Source: Aeromonas hydrophila subsp. hydrophila ATCC 7966 (GTDB lineage Bacteria; Pseudomonadota; Gammaproteobacteria; Enterobacterales; Aeromonadaceae). Taken from it: a stretch of 64,000 nucleotides of DNA. Every line of letters begins with the position of its first letter. Position 1 is the first letter of the stretch. Where the stretch lies: assembly GCF_000014805.1 (NCBI RefSeq), contig NC_008570.1, positions 1,245,001 to 1,309,000 of the forward strand, written 5' to 3'. Below are positions 15,637 through 26,433 of this stretch, piece after piece. Below the pieces are notes generated by a model. It made no database searches, was not told the origin of the DNA, and worked only from the letters and a program-made list of their open reading frames with translations. A program made the translations under genes and the position numbers.

Positions 15637-16077
15637 ATGGCGCAGATAGACATAGTGGTGGGTACCGTATATGGCGCGGCCATGCTGGTGGCCGAGACGC
15701 TGGCGGCACAGCTGGAGCAGGCGGGGCACGGCTGCCAGGTGTTCGAGGAAGCCGAGCTGGCAGATCTGGATGCGAGTCGATTCTTGCTGGTCATCACTGC
15801 TACCACGGGGCAGGGTGATATTCCGCCCAATCTGCAGCCACTGGCCACCGCCCTGGCTGACCGGGCCCCCTACATGAAAGGGTGGCGTTATGCACTGATC
15901 GCCATGGGGGACAGCAGCTACGAGCATTTCTGCGGTGCCGGCCGTCATCTCGATGCGCTGTTGCAGGAGCTCGGTGCCAGTCCTCTGCTGCCCCGGCTGG
16001 AGATAGATGCCACCGTCGATGATGAGCCGGAAAAGGCAGCGCTGGCCTGGCTCAATGGCTGGCTAAATAAACTGTAG
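15637..16077 (+). CDS. yqcA: Flavodoxin YqcA
   Basis: 146 residues (E. coli YqcA is 149), a short-chain FMN-binding flavodoxin. The P-loop is variant (VGTVYGAAMLVAE at ~8-20). The isoalloxazine loops are TATTGQGDIPPN and MGDSSYEHFCGAGRHLDALL, the latter close to MioC/YqcA. Start at 15637; upstream in-frame sequence is not conserved. Its partner in tRNA or iron-sulfur metabolism is not known. It is the last gene of the yqcC-truC-yqcA operon, with a terminator 26 nt downstream. Confidence 0.93.
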   Translation: MAQIDIVVGTVYGAAMLVAETLAAQLEQAGHGCQVFEEAELADLDASRFLLVITATTGQGDIPPNLQPLATALADRAPYMKGWRYALIAMGDSSYEHFCGAGRHLDALLQELGASPLLPRLEIDATVDDEPEKAALAWLNGWLNKL

Positions 16078-16102
16078 CGATCGTCCGTTTTTATCCTTTA
16101 TT

Positions 16103-16132
16103 CATCCCCGCTCAGCCCGTCTGGCGGGGATG
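16103..16132 (+). terminator. Terminator of the yqcC-truC-yqcA operon
   Basis: A 9-bp stem (16103-16111 with 16124-16132) closes a 12-nt loop and is followed by TTTATTTT. Confidence 0.8.
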
Positions 16133-16471
16133 TTTATTTTGCGATAATCAGCAGTCTCAACTGACCATATTTGCCCGATATTTATCCGGTTATTTTCCAC
16201 GTCATCCCCGCTTTGCTCAGCGATTTATTTCGGGGGAAGCCGACATGCCTCAAATTTAAAAGTTCCCCATTGAAAGCGATTTCAGTCATGTTTTTGTCAT
16301 CAATTTGAATATTTATAACTTATTCATCGAAGCGAATTAATGGTTGGTAGCGGTTTCATGATGGATCTTTTCGCTTTTACTCCCATGTTGATGGTGAGTT
16401 ATTGCATGGTTCGGTTGATTATCATCGTACAAAACCCTCCACGGCCAATGCTGGGCGATTTGTCGCCATTT

Positions 16472-16514
16472 TGTGAATCAGCTCATGTTTGTCCCGAAAT
16501 TGGCTACCTATAAT
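16472..16514 (+). promoter_or_regulatory. lamB promoter with class II-type CRP site
   Basis: A perfect -10 TATAAT occupies 16509-16514, with no recognisable -35. Upstream lies TGTGA-N6-TCATG (16472-16487), matching 8 of 10 conserved CRP positions. Its centre (16479.5) falls 41.5 bp before a start site placed 7 nt after the -10, the standard class II CRP position. The rest of the 528-bp gap (16078-16605) holds the yqcA terminator and AT-rich sequence. A hairpin TTATCACC/GGTGATAA (16524-16531 with 16545-16552) would form at the start of the transcript. Confidence 0.6.
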
Positions 16515-16605
16515 CGGCCTCGGTTATCACCTAAACGTTTTTATGGTGATAAGAACTTGGATATTCAGGATCACACTCCTCTCAGCGGGAATAAGGAAAA
16601 TGAAA

Positions 16606-17922
16606 ATGAAAGCAAAGTGGCTCCCGATCGCTGCAGCAGTAACCGCAGCCCTGGCTTCCCAAGCCGCCTTCGCCGTTGATTTCCACGGCTACTTCCGTTC
16701 AGGTGTCGGCGTTTCCGGTGACGGCGACATGGTGAAATACAACGTGAACAAGGTTGGTCGTCTGGGTAACGAAAATGATACCTACGGCGAAGTTCAGCTG
16801 GGTCAGGAAGTATTCAACAAGGACGGCAAGACTTTCTACGTTGACTCCATGTTTGCCATGGCTTCCAACGGTTCAAACGACTGGGAAGGTACCGGTACCG
16901 TTTGTAACTTTGATGCCAAACAGTGCAGCGGCGACTCCGATTTCGCGCTGCGCCAGTTCAACGTGCAAGCCAAGGGCCTGCTGGGCTTCGCGCCGGAAGC
17001 TACCCTGTGGGCTGGTAAGCGTTACTACCAACGTCACGACATCCACATCTCTGACTTCTACTACTGGAACATCTCCGGTGCCGGTGCCGGTATCGAAGGG
17101 ATCCAGGCCGGTCCTGGCAAGATCTCCTTCGCCTGGATTCGCAATGACCGCAGCGCAAAAGACGTATTCGGTGAGTACACCAACACCGGTACCAGCGCAG
17201 CTCCGAACTATGTGAAGAACGAAGATCTGAACGTCAACACGCTGGACCTGCGTTATGCCGGTATCCCGCTGTGGAGCGAAGCCTCTCTGGAAGTCGGCGC
17301 CATGTATGCTCTGGTCAATGAGACCGAAGCGCAGAAACCGCTGAAAAACAACAACATGAAAGACGGCGTCATGCTGACTGCCGAACTGACCCAAGGCATC
17401 CTGGGTGGCTTCAACAAGACCGTTCTGCAGTACGGTACTGAAGGTTACTCCAAGACCATGGCCTTCTACGGTGACGGTTCCTGGTACGGTGCCGAAGCCA
17501 AAGACGGTGCTGACGGTTTCCGTATCATCAACTGGGGTGTTGTCCCGATGGGCAACAACTTCGAGATGGGTCACCAACTGGTCTACGGTGTAGGCAACGA
17601 GATGTGGGATGGCAACGACAAGTTTGAAACCATGTCTGCCGTTGTTCGCCCGATGTACAAGTGGGATGACTTCAACAAGACCATCTTCGAAGGCGGTTAC
17701 TTCAAGGACAAGAACAAGTCCACCAACGGTACTACCGAAGATGATTCCGGTTACAAGCTGACCCTGGCTCAAGCCTGGTCTGCCGGCTCCAGTTTCTGGG
17801 CCCGTCCTGAAATCCGTGTGTTCGCCTCCTACCTGGCCAACGACGAAGACAAGAAAGTCTTCGAAAGCGGTACCTCCAAAGACACCTACCAAGTTGGTGT
17901 TCAAGCGGAAGCTTGGTGGTAA
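16606..17922 (+). CDS. lamB: Maltoporin LamB
   Basis: 438 residues. This 18-stranded outer-membrane porin facilitates maltose/maltodextrin diffusion. The signal peptide [20 protein letters not shown]...AFA is cleaved before [12 protein letters not shown], the signature start of mature LamB. Further family segments are [43 protein letters not shown] and [10 protein letters not shown]; it ends with a C-terminal aromatic Trp. ATGs at 16600 and 16606 are both possible; 16606 has the AAGGA at a normal 9-nt spacing. malM follows, supporting maltoporin over a sucrose porin. CRP control is inferred from the upstream site. malK is not adjacent, unlike E. coli. Confidence 0.96.
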
Positions 17923-17946
17923 GCAGCTGTTTAAGTTAAGTTAGTC

Positions 17947-17968
17947 ACTGCCCCCGTATGGGGGCAGT
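17947..17968 (+). terminator. Terminator/attenuator between lamB and malM
   Basis: A 9-bp stem (17947-17955 with 17960-17968) with GTAT loop is followed by TTTGTTT. As malM follows within 50 bp with no obvious promoter, read-through is likely, lowering malM relative to lamB. Confidence 0.85.
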
Positions 17969-18013
17969 TTTGTTTCGCCGGGTAACGGCAACCGGGTTAT
18001 GGAGATAAGAAGA

Positions 18014-18985
18014 ATGAAACTGGTAAAGATGTCTATCGCAGCCGTGGTTACTGCGCTGTTGGCCGGTTGTTCCGGTAGCATGTTGGTCCCCGTGCAGGAT
18101 CATGCATCCATCCTGAGTAATGCCGATCAGGCCAAGCAGGCGCTCTCGCAGGCGACCAGCTGCTGCACCGCTTTCAGTGATTTCAATTATGTGGCGTTGC
18201 CGGAGGGCGACACTCTGCTGGCCCTCGACAGCAAGCAACCCAGTTTTCAGTTTGACGAGGGGATGAGCTATTTCGCCGCTTATCGCCTGCCGGCCAATAC
18301 CGGCAATCTGGCCATCAGCATCGCATCCCAGGTGAGCAAGACGGTGCTGATCCCACAGGTCATCATGCTGGATGCCCAGTTCAAGGTGACGCGCGTGCTG
18401 GGTGAATCGGTATTCAGCTATCAGCCGGCCCATCTGCTCGATAACGACAGGATTGAGGGCAAGTTGTTCGTCGACCGCAGCATGCCGGGCAATCCGGCGG
18501 CCGAGACCTATATGATTGTCTATGCCCCGGCCGACAAGCTGGCAGGCAGCACCACCATACTGCACCCCTCCAAGGCGTTTGCCAGAGCCAACGGGACGGT
18601 TGAACCGGATATCAAAGACCCCGTGATCCCGCACTCCCCATGGGGTCTGGTACAGATCAAGGTGGCCGACATGGCAAAAGGGCAGGGACTGGAAGCGGTC
18701 TTCAAGCCTGAATATGCCGACAAGGTAGCAATGAGCAAGGCTGCACCGGCGGCGACGGCCGTTGCGGCAGGCACTGTGGCGACCGCTGCGGTAGCCGCGC
18801 CTGCCAAGCCTGCGCCCGCCATGCTGAGCGAAACCGAGGCCTTCTATCAATCCCAGATCGAAAAAGCGGTGAAAGCCGGTGATATCGACAAGGCGATGCA
18901 ACTGGTCAGCGAGGCGGAGCGGGCCGGTTCGACCAAGGCTAAATCGATCTTTATTGATGCGGTGAAGCGCTCCCAAAAGGGCTGA
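18014..18985 (+). CDS. malM: Maltose operon protein MalM, predicted lipoprotein
   Basis: 323 residues homologous to periplasmic MalM, encoded downstream of lamB as in E. coli; its exact function is unknown. The N-terminus MKLVKMSIAAVVTALLAGC has a lipobox LLAGC with Cys19, followed by Ser-Gly-Ser, so an outer-membrane lipoprotein is predicted. Conserved blocks: CCTAFSDFNYVALPEGD, YFAAYRLPAN, and FARANGTVEPDIKDPVIPHSPWGLVQIKV. An Ala-rich linker (~240-272) precedes a C-terminal helical segment. The start at 18014 has GGAGATAAGAAGA upstream. A terminator follows at 19021. Confidence 0.92.
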   Translation: MKLVKMSIAAVVTALLAGCSGSMLVPVQDHASILSNADQAKQALSQATSCCTAFSDFNYVALPEGDTLLALDSKQPSFQFDEGMSYFAAYRLPANTGNLAISIASQVSKTVLIPQVIMLDAQFKVTRVLGESVFSYQPAHLLDNDRIEGKLFVDRSMPGNPAAETYMIVYAPADKLAGSTTILHPSKAFARANGTVEPDIKDPVIPHSPWGLVQIKVADMAKGQGLEAVFKPEYADKVAMSKAAPAATAVAAGTVATAAVAAPAKPAPAMLSETEAFYQSQIEKAVKAGDIDKAMQLVSEAERAGSTKAKSIFIDAVKRSQKG

Positions 18986-20847
<1,862 letters not shown>

Positions 20848-20876
20848 TCCTGTTGCCTGGATCCCAGAGTTGTTGA

Positions 20877-20900
20877 AAAGGGAGGCACAAGCCTCCCTTT
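20877..20900 (+). terminator. Terminator of ptsG
   Basis: A 10-bp perfect stem (20877-20886 with 20891-20900) with ACAA loop is followed by a T run. Confidence 0.93.
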
Positions 20901-20989
20901 TTGCTGGGCGTCATAGGGCAGCCGGATGCGGTGGTGCATATTTCGACCGGCGCGGTATCAATGTTGCCATCGCTTTTGAGCTCAAAGAA

Positions 20990-21011
20990 AAAGGCGCCCA
21001 TGGGCGCCTTT
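20990..21011 (-). terminator. Terminator of yaeH
   Basis: Palindromic stem 20990-20998 with 21003-21011. On the minus strand it is followed by TTTCTTT. It lies 17 nt past the yaeH stop. Confidence 0.88.
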
Positions 21012-21027
21012 GCTGCATCAGACCGGT

Positions 21028-21411
21028 TTAGAGCTTTTCCAGATCCCGCTCGATTTCGCTGATCTTGTTCTGCACCACTTTTTCCAGGTGGCGCAGGTCG
21101 CGCAAGATCTTCTGCTTGATGTCTGGGTCGGCCTGCACGTGCACGCCCTGGGTCAGGTTGTCGAGCTCATCCACCACGTACTTGAGATTGGCGTTGATCT
21201 CGGTGACATCCTTGTACTCGTGGGTGCCCGAATCGACCAGCATGGTCTTGCGCTGGCGCGGATATTTGAACTTGACGCTCTTGGCGAAAAACTCGCCCTT
21301 CTGTTTCTTGAAGTAGATCTTGAGGATGTCGTGATTGGCTTCCTGGCGCAGGGTATAGCTGTCCACTGAGGTGGGTTCCTGGATCCCCAGGCTCTTCAGA
21401 TTCTCGTACAT
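21028..21411 (-). CDS. yaeH: UPF0325 family protein YaeH
   Basis: 127 residues (E. coli YaeH 128). The start [34 protein letters not shown] is the family N-terminus; the centre has YPRQRKTM and the end [11 protein letters not shown] is helical. The family (DUF3461/UPF0325) is of unknown function. ATG at 21411 was chosen over an upstream in-frame start by family length. It is next to dapD, as in E. coli, but separated from it by dapD's terminator, so it likely has its own promoter. Confidence 0.93.
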
Positions 21412-21495
21412 CGGGCTTCCTCGGTTTGAAACGATCCTGACCAATCTATCTTAACCGAGTCGGTGTGGCTTGCCTGTGACAGGGGCGCCAAAATC

Positions 21496-21521
21496 AAAAG
21501 GGCGCCATCAGGCGCCCTTTT
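21496..21521 (-). terminator. Terminator of dapD (bidirectional structure)
   Basis: An 11-bp perfect stem (21496-21506 with 21511-21521) with ATCA loop. On the minus strand TTTTGATTTT follows. It lies 18 nt past the dapD stop. Confidence 0.93.
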
Positions 21522-21539
21522 AAATCACCGCAAAACCGC

Positions 21540-22367
21540 TTACTCGTCGATGGAGCGCAGCAGGGCGTTGATGCCGACCTTGGCGCGGGTCTTGGCATCT
21601 ACCTTCTTAACGATGACGGCGGCGTACAGGCTGTACTTGCCGCACTTGGAGGGCAGGGAGCCGGAGACGACCACCGAGCCGGCCGGGACGCGGCCGTAGT
21701 GGATCTCGCCGGTTTCACGGTCATAGATGCGGGTGGACTGGCCGATGAAGACGCCCATGGAGATGACGGAGCCCTCTTCCACGATCACCCCTTCCACCAC
21801 TTCGGAACGGGCACCGATGAAGCAGTTGTCTTCGATGATGGTCGGGTTGGCCTGCAGCGGCTCCAGTACGCCGCCGATGCCGACGCCGCCGGAGAGGTGC
21901 ACGTTCTTGCCGATCTGGGCGCAGGAGCCCACGGTGGCCCAGGTGTCGACCATGGTGCCTTCATCGACGAAGGCGCCGATGTTGACGTAGGAGGGCATCA
22001 GCACGGTATTGGGGGCGATGAAGGAGCCTTTGCGGGCGGTGGCCGGCGGCACCACGCGCACACCGGCAGCCTTGAACTGCTCGGCGCTGTAGTCGGAGAA
22101 CTTGAGGGGAACCTTGTCGTAGTACTGGGCGTCGTCACCCTTGATGATGCCGTTGTCATTGATGCGGAAGTAGAGCAGTACCGCCTTCTTCAACCACTGG
22201 TGTACCACCCACTCGCCGGCAATCTTCTCGGCAACGCGAGCCTTGCCGGAGTCCAGCAGGTCGATGGCTTGCAGGATGGCGGCCTTGGTGGCGGCATCGA
22301 CGGAGCCGGGAGTGATGGAATCACGGCGCTCGAAGGCCGCTTCGATGATCTGTTGCAACTCGGTCAT
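21540..22367 (-). CDS. dapD: Tetrahydrodipicolinate N-succinyltransferase DapD
   Basis: 275 residues. Succinyl-CoA-dependent acylation of tetrahydrodipicolinate in lysine/meso-diaminopimelate biosynthesis. N-terminal helical domain [18 protein letters not shown], then a left-handed beta-helix of hexapeptide repeats from ~110 ([40 protein letters not shown]...). Trimeric in the family. Followed by its own terminator. The dapD-glnD-map minus-strand order is the E. coli one. Confidence 0.98.
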   Translation of the reverse strand: MTELQQIIEAAFERRDSITPGSVDAATKAAILQAIDLLDSGKARVAEKIAGEWVVHQWLKKAVLLYFRINDNGIIKGDDAQYYDKVPLKFSDYSAEQFKAAGVRVVPPATARKGSFIAPNTVLMPSYVNIGAFVDEGTMVDTWATVGSCAQIGKNVHLSGGVGIGGVLEPLQANPTIIEDNCFIGARSEVVEGVIVEEGSVISMGVFIGQSTRIYDRETGEIHYGRVPAGSVVVSGSLPSKCGKYSLYAAVIVKKVDAKTRAKVGINALLRSIDE

Positions 22368-22533
22368 GACAGGTTTCCTTTAAAAAATTCCGTTTGTTGT
22401 ATCACACTTTTCCAATTGTTTTTAAGGGCTCGGGCCGATTTCTTCACGGGAACGCCGATTTATTGTGCTGGCGTGGTCCAACCTTTTGTTCTGCTTGATA
22501 AATCAGGGGCTGACTCGGCGTCTTGTGAAGCCT

Positions 22534-25188
22534 TCACTGGCCCGGCCTGCCCTCATCATCGGCCGACTCTTGCGGGTTGAGCTGGTTGACCAGCCGCTCC
22601 TCCAGCGCATGCTGCTCGGCCTGGGTCAAGGGTTCGCCGGCCAGGGTGGTGAGGCTGAAAAAGTCCTCCACCCGCTCGCCGATGGTGGTGATCTTGGCGG
22701 CATGGAGCGACAGGCCGCACTGCTGGAACACGGCGCCAATGCGGGCCAGCAGCCCTGGGGTATCGAGCGCGGTCAGCTCCAGCAGGGTGTGGCGGGTCTC
22801 CCCTTTATGGGGCAGGAAGACCACCCGGGTCGGCACGCTGAACTGGCGGTGGCGCCGTGACAGGGGCTTGCTGCGCAGCACCAGCTTGCCCGGCTCCTGC
22901 AGCGCCTTCTCCAGCGCTTTCTTGATGGTGGCGGTGCGGTTGGGGCTGATGGGCTCGCCGTTGGGTTCGAGCACTACGAAGGTATCCAGCACGTAGTCGC
23001 TGCGCGAATTCATGATCTGGGCGTCGTGGATGTTGAGGTTTTTCTGATCCAGCGCCGAGGCCACGGTGGCAAACAGATTCGGGGTGTCACGACAATAGAT
23101 GAACACCTCGCTGCCGCCGCGGGTCGGGTGCTTGCCGATGATCACCAGCGGCGCCGGGTTGTCGCCGTGTTCGATGATCTTGCGGCAGTGCCAGGCGATC
23201 TGCTCCGGCGTGTGGCGCAGGAAGTAGTCGGCCTTGAAGTCGCTCCAGAGCTGGTTGATGGCCGCCTCCGGCACGTCGCGCTGGGCCAGGATCTGTTTGG
23301 CCTGGCGCTGGTTTTCGCGGATCTTGAGGCGCATGTCGGGCGGGTTTTCCAGCCCCTGGCGCAGCGCCTTCTGGGTCGCGAAGTAGAGCTCGCGCAGCAG
23401 GGTGCCTTTCCAGTCGTTCCAGAGGGTGTCGTTGGTGGCGCAGATATCGGCCACGGTCAGGCAATACAGCAGGTCGAGGTGCTGCTCGTCGCGCACCTTC
23501 TGGGCAAAATCGGTGACCACCTCAGGGTCATAGATGTCGCGGCGCTGGGCGGTGACCGACATCAGCAGGTGATGGCGCACCAGCCAGGCGACCAGCCGGC
23601 TCTCGTAGCGATCCAGACCGTGCAGCTGGCAGAATTCCAGCGCATCGACGGCGCCGAGCTCTGAGTGGTCGCCACGCCGCCCCTTGGCGATGTCGTGGAA
23701 CAGGGCGGCGATGCTGAGCAGCTCGGGTTTGCGCAGCCGGGTGAACACCTCGTGGCAGAGCGGATGGGTCTGACGGCTGGCCGGGTTGGGAAACTGATGG
23801 ATGTTCTTGAGCAGCCGGTGGGTGTGCTCATCCACCGTGTAGGCATGGAACATGTCGAACTGCATCTGGCCGACGATGAGGTTCCACTGCGGCAGGTAGG
23901 CCGCCAGGATGCCGTACTTGTGCATCAGGGTGAGCGGCTGACCGATGCCGTTGGGGTGGCGCAGCAGCGCCATGAACAGGCGGCGGCAGTCGGGCAAGTC
24001 CTGTAGCCAGCAGTTGAGCTTGCGGCGCGCCTCGCGTAGCTGGCGCAGGGTGGCGGAGTGGATGCCGGCAATCTCCGGGTGCTGGGCTATCTGGTAGAAG
24101 AGGCGCAGGATGGCGGCGGGCTCGCGGCCGAACAGTTCGGAATCCACCGCATCGATGAGGCGGCCGCGCAGCTGGAACTCGTCGGAGAGACGGCGCACGT
24201 CCATGGCGGTGTTGCCGAGGATCGCCTCGTCAAACAGCTGCAGCAGCATCTCGTTGAGCTCGGAGACCCGCCGCACCGTCTGGTAGAAGCGCTTCATCAT
24301 CTGCTCGACCGGGGCATTGCCTTCCCCCTCGAAGCCCAGCATCTGGGCCACGGTACGCTGGCGATCGAACAGCAGCCGGTTGTCGCCCTTGTTGATGGCC
24401 ATGTGCAGGGCGAAGCGCACCTTCCACAGAAAATTCTGGCAATCGAGCAGCTCGCGATACTCGGCCCGGTTGAGAAAGCCGTGGCTGGTCATCTCGAACA
24501 GGGTGGTGGCGCCGAAGTGGCGACGGGCCACCCAGGCCAGGGTCTGGATGTCGCGCAGGCCGCCGGGATTGCTCTTGAGATCCGGCTCCAGCTTGTAGGC
24601 GGTGCCGAGAAACTGCTGGTGGCGCTGGGCCTGCTCTTCGCGTTTGGCCTTGAAGAACTGCTCGCTTGGCCAGAAGTGCTGGGGGCCGGTGGCTTCCTTG
24701 AGCTGCTGGAAGCCCGCCTCGCGGCCGGTGATGTAGCGCGCCTCGATGAGGTTGGTGGCGACCGTGATGTCGCCACGCCCCTGCTCGAGGCACTCGGCCA
24801 CGTTGCGCACCGCCTGGCCCACCTCCAGCTTGAGATCCCACAGCAGGGTGATGAACTCACCGATGCGCAGCCCCAGCACCTCGTCCAGCTCGTCCCCTTC
24901 GTAGAGGATCAGCAGGTCGATGTCGGAGTGGGGGTGCAGTTCACCGCGGCCATAGCCGCCCACCGCGATCAGGGTGAGCTCCGTCTTGTCGAAGCCGAAC
25001 TTTTGCCACAACCGGGTCAGCAGCTCGTCCATGTATTCGGAGCGGGTGGCCACCAGTTCGATGATGTTGTCACCGGCATCGAAGCGGGCGTGCAGCCAGC
25101 CGAGAAAACGGCTCAGGTACTCCTTGCAGTTCTCGCGGGTGAGCTGAGCGTCGGGTAACAGGTGGGGGGAAAGCAGGCTGGCATCCAT
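22534..25188 (-). CDS. glnD: Bifunctional uridylyltransferase/uridylyl-removing enzyme GlnD
   Basis: 884 residues. The nitrogen sensor that uridylylates PII proteins under nitrogen limitation and removes UMP when glutamine is high. The nucleotidyltransferase motif GGYGRGELHPHSDIDLL is at ~77-93 with metal Asp89/Asp91. A central HD domain (ALFHDIAKGRRGDHSELG ... WLVRHHLLMS) removes UMP. Two C-terminal ACT domains follow, near EVFIYCRDTPNLFATVASAL and HTLLELTALDTPGLLARIGAVF, and bind glutamine. All catalytic elements look intact. It lies 166 bp upstream of dapD, divergent from nothing, and is preceded by map. Confidence 0.98.
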   Translation of the reverse strand: MDASLLSPHLLPDAQLTRENCKEYLSRFLGWLHARFDAGDNIIELVATRSEYMDELLTRLWQKFGFDKTELTLIAVGGYGRGELHPHSDIDLLILYEGDELDEVLGLRIGEFITLLWDLKLEVGQAVRNVAECLEQGRGDITVATNLIEARYITGREAGFQQLKEATGPQHFWPSEQFFKAKREEQAQRHQQFLGTAYKLEPDLKSNPGGLRDIQTLAWVARRHFGATTLFEMTSHGFLNRAEYRELLDCQNFLWKVRFALHMAINKGDNRLLFDRQRTVAQMLGFEGEGNAPVEQMMKRFYQTVRRVSELNEMLLQLFDEAILGNTAMDVRRLSDEFQLRGRLIDAVDSELFGREPAAILRLFYQIAQHPEIAGIHSATLRQLREARRKLNCWLQDLPDCRRLFMALLRHPNGIGQPLTLMHKYGILAAYLPQWNLIVGQMQFDMFHAYTVDEHTHRLLKNIHQFPNPASRQTHPLCHEVFTRLRKPELLSIAALFHDIAKGRRGDHSELGAVDALEFCQLHGLDRYESRLVAWLVRHHLLMSVTAQRRDIYDPEVVTDFAQKVRDEQHLDLLYCLTVADICATNDTLWNDWKGTLLRELYFATQKALRQGLENPPDMRLKIRENQRQAKQILAQRDVPEAAINQLWSDFKADYFLRHTPEQIAWHCRKIIEHGDNPAPLVIIGKHPTRGGSEVFIYCRDTPNLFATVASALDQKNLNIHDAQIMNSRSDYVLDTFVVLEPNGEPISPNRTATIKKALEKALQEPGKLVLRSKPLSRRHRQFSVPTRVVFLPHKGETRHTLLELTALDTPGLLARIGAVFQQCGLSLHAAKITTIGERVEDFFSLTTLAGEPLTQAEQHALEERLVNQLNPQESADDEGRPGQ

Positions 25189-25256
25189 GGCGTCTCACAC
25201 TCTACTGTCGCACGCCTGTGCGCTGTTCTCGCACGGGTTCGCGGCTGATAAAAACA

Positions 25257-25281
25257 AAACCCCGGCGGGAGGCCGGGGTTT
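25257..25281 (-). terminator. Terminator of map
   Basis: A 10-bp stem (25257-25266 with 25272-25281) has a 5-nt loop. On the minus strand TTTTGTTTTTA follows. It starts 4 nt past the map stop. Confidence 0.93.
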
Positions 25282-25285
25282 GATG

Positions 25286-26074
25286 TTAACCGTGTTTGAT
25301 GAGACGGTCGATAGTGTCATCCGGGCGCAGGGTCAGCACCTCGCAGCCATCCTCGGTCACCAGCAGGGTGTGTTCCCACTGGGCGGAGTCGCCGCCATCC
25401 TTGGTGGTCACGGTCCAGCCATCCTTCGGATTGACCTTGCAGTGGTACTTCTTGCTGTTGACCATGGGCTCGATGGTGAAGCACATGCCCGGCTTGAGCT
25501 CCTGCTTGCCGCCGTTGCGATAGTGCAGGATCTGCGGCTCTTCATGGAACTCGGCCCCGATGCCGTGGCCACAGTAGTCGCGCACCACGGAGAAACCGGC
25601 CTTCTCTACGATGGGCTGGATCACGGCGCCGATCTCGGTGATGCACATGCCCGGACGCACCTGCTTGATGGCGGCGTAGAGGCTCTCCTGGGCGACCTTG
25701 CACAGCTGACGGCGCAGCGGGGTGGTCTCACCCACGATGAACATGGCCGAGGTATCGCCGTGGTAGCCATCTTTGATGACGGTGATGTCCAGGTTGATGA
25801 TGTCCCCTTCCCGCAGTTTCTTGTGGTTCGGGATGCCGTGGCAGATCACATCGTTCACCGAGGTGCAGATGGACTTGGGGAAGCCGTGGTAGTTGAGCGG
25901 TGCAGGGATGGCCTGCTGCACGTCGACGATGTAGTCGTGGCAGAGGGTGTTCAGTTCGTCGGTGGTGACGCCCGCCTTGACGTGGGGGGCGATCATGACC
26001 AGCACATCGGCGGCCAGTTGGCCGGCAACGCGCATCTTTTCAATCTCTTCCGGTGTCTTGATTTTAATGGACAT
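25286..26074 (-). CDS. map: Type I methionine aminopeptidase Map
   Basis: 262 residues (E. coli 264). Removes the initiator Met from nascent proteins; dinuclear metal enzyme. Seen: LNYHGFPKSICTSVNDVICHGIP (substrate His in the N-terminal half), metal ligands in INLDITVIKDGYHGDTSAMFIVGE, DYCGHGIGAEFHEEP, FTIEPMVN and QWEHTLLVTEDG. The start MSIKIKTPEEIEKMRVAGQLA at 26074 has AAGAGAGATCCC upstream. Divergent from rpsB across 359 bp, as in E. coli. Confidence 0.97.
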   Translation of the reverse strand: MSIKIKTPEEIEKMRVAGQLAADVLVMIAPHVKAGVTTDELNTLCHDYIVDVQQAIPAPLNYHGFPKSICTSVNDVICHGIPNHKKLREGDIINLDITVIKDGYHGDTSAMFIVGETTPLRRQLCKVAQESLYAAIKQVRPGMCITEIGAVIQPIVEKAGFSVVRDYCGHGIGAEFHEEPQILHYRNGGKQELKPGMCFTIEPMVNSKKYHCKVNPKDGWTVTTKDGGDSAQWEHTLLVTEDGCEVLTLRPDDTIDRLIKHG

Positions 26075-26287
26075 GGGATCTCTCTTGGGACCTGATCGCG
26101 CATCTATCGATGTCCGGCAATCAGGTAATGAAAAATAGATGCGTTTGCAATCAGGCCAAAATTTTATCCCCAACCCCCGTTTACTTCCAGTGTGATTGTC
26201 ATCACAGCGTCAAATCAGCGCTTCAGCATGCTGCCCAGGGATCCATTTTTAGCGGTTCGGCTGGTGGTGTCCTGACCAAAGTTATGG

Positions 26288-26293
26288 TATAAA
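26288..26293 (+). promoter_or_regulatory. rpsB promoter: extended -10 with GC-rich discriminator
   Basis: TG-G-TATAAA (26285-26293) is an extended -10, followed directly by AGCGCGCC, a GC-rich discriminator typical of stringently controlled ribosomal promoters. E. coli rpsB has a very similar extended -10 promoter. The -35 region is weak. Confidence 0.7.
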
Positions 26294-26297
26294 GCGC

Positions 26298-26433
26298 GCC
26301 GGAATGGGGAACTTGTGTCCTCATGCCATCACCCTTACTTAAACAACACACACACATCGACACATATGCCGGGGTGCCTTAACGGGTCGGTTACATGGGA
26401 TGTGTGGAGGCCTAACCCCAATAGAGGTATAAA
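26298..26433 (+). ncRNA. rpsB 5' leader, t44/tff-type S2 autoregulatory RNA
   Basis: The ~135-nt untranslated leader between the promoter and rpsB occupies the position of the conserved gammaproteobacterial t44 (tff) element, which in E. coli mediates repression of rpsB-tsf by free ribosomal protein S2. Seen here: GGGTCGGTTACATGGGATGT and GGAGGCCTAACCCC, which can pair in part, before the AGAGGTATAAA ribosome-binding region. The boundaries and fold are inferred; the position and promoter match E. coli. The rest of the 359-bp map-rpsB gap shows nothing else. Confidence 0.65.

Noticed and set aside
16078..16605. MalT boxes upstream of lamB
   Set aside because: TCATCCCC occurs near 16102 and 16202, partly matching the reversed MalT box, but the first is inside the yqcA terminator and no proper direct-repeat pair is visible.
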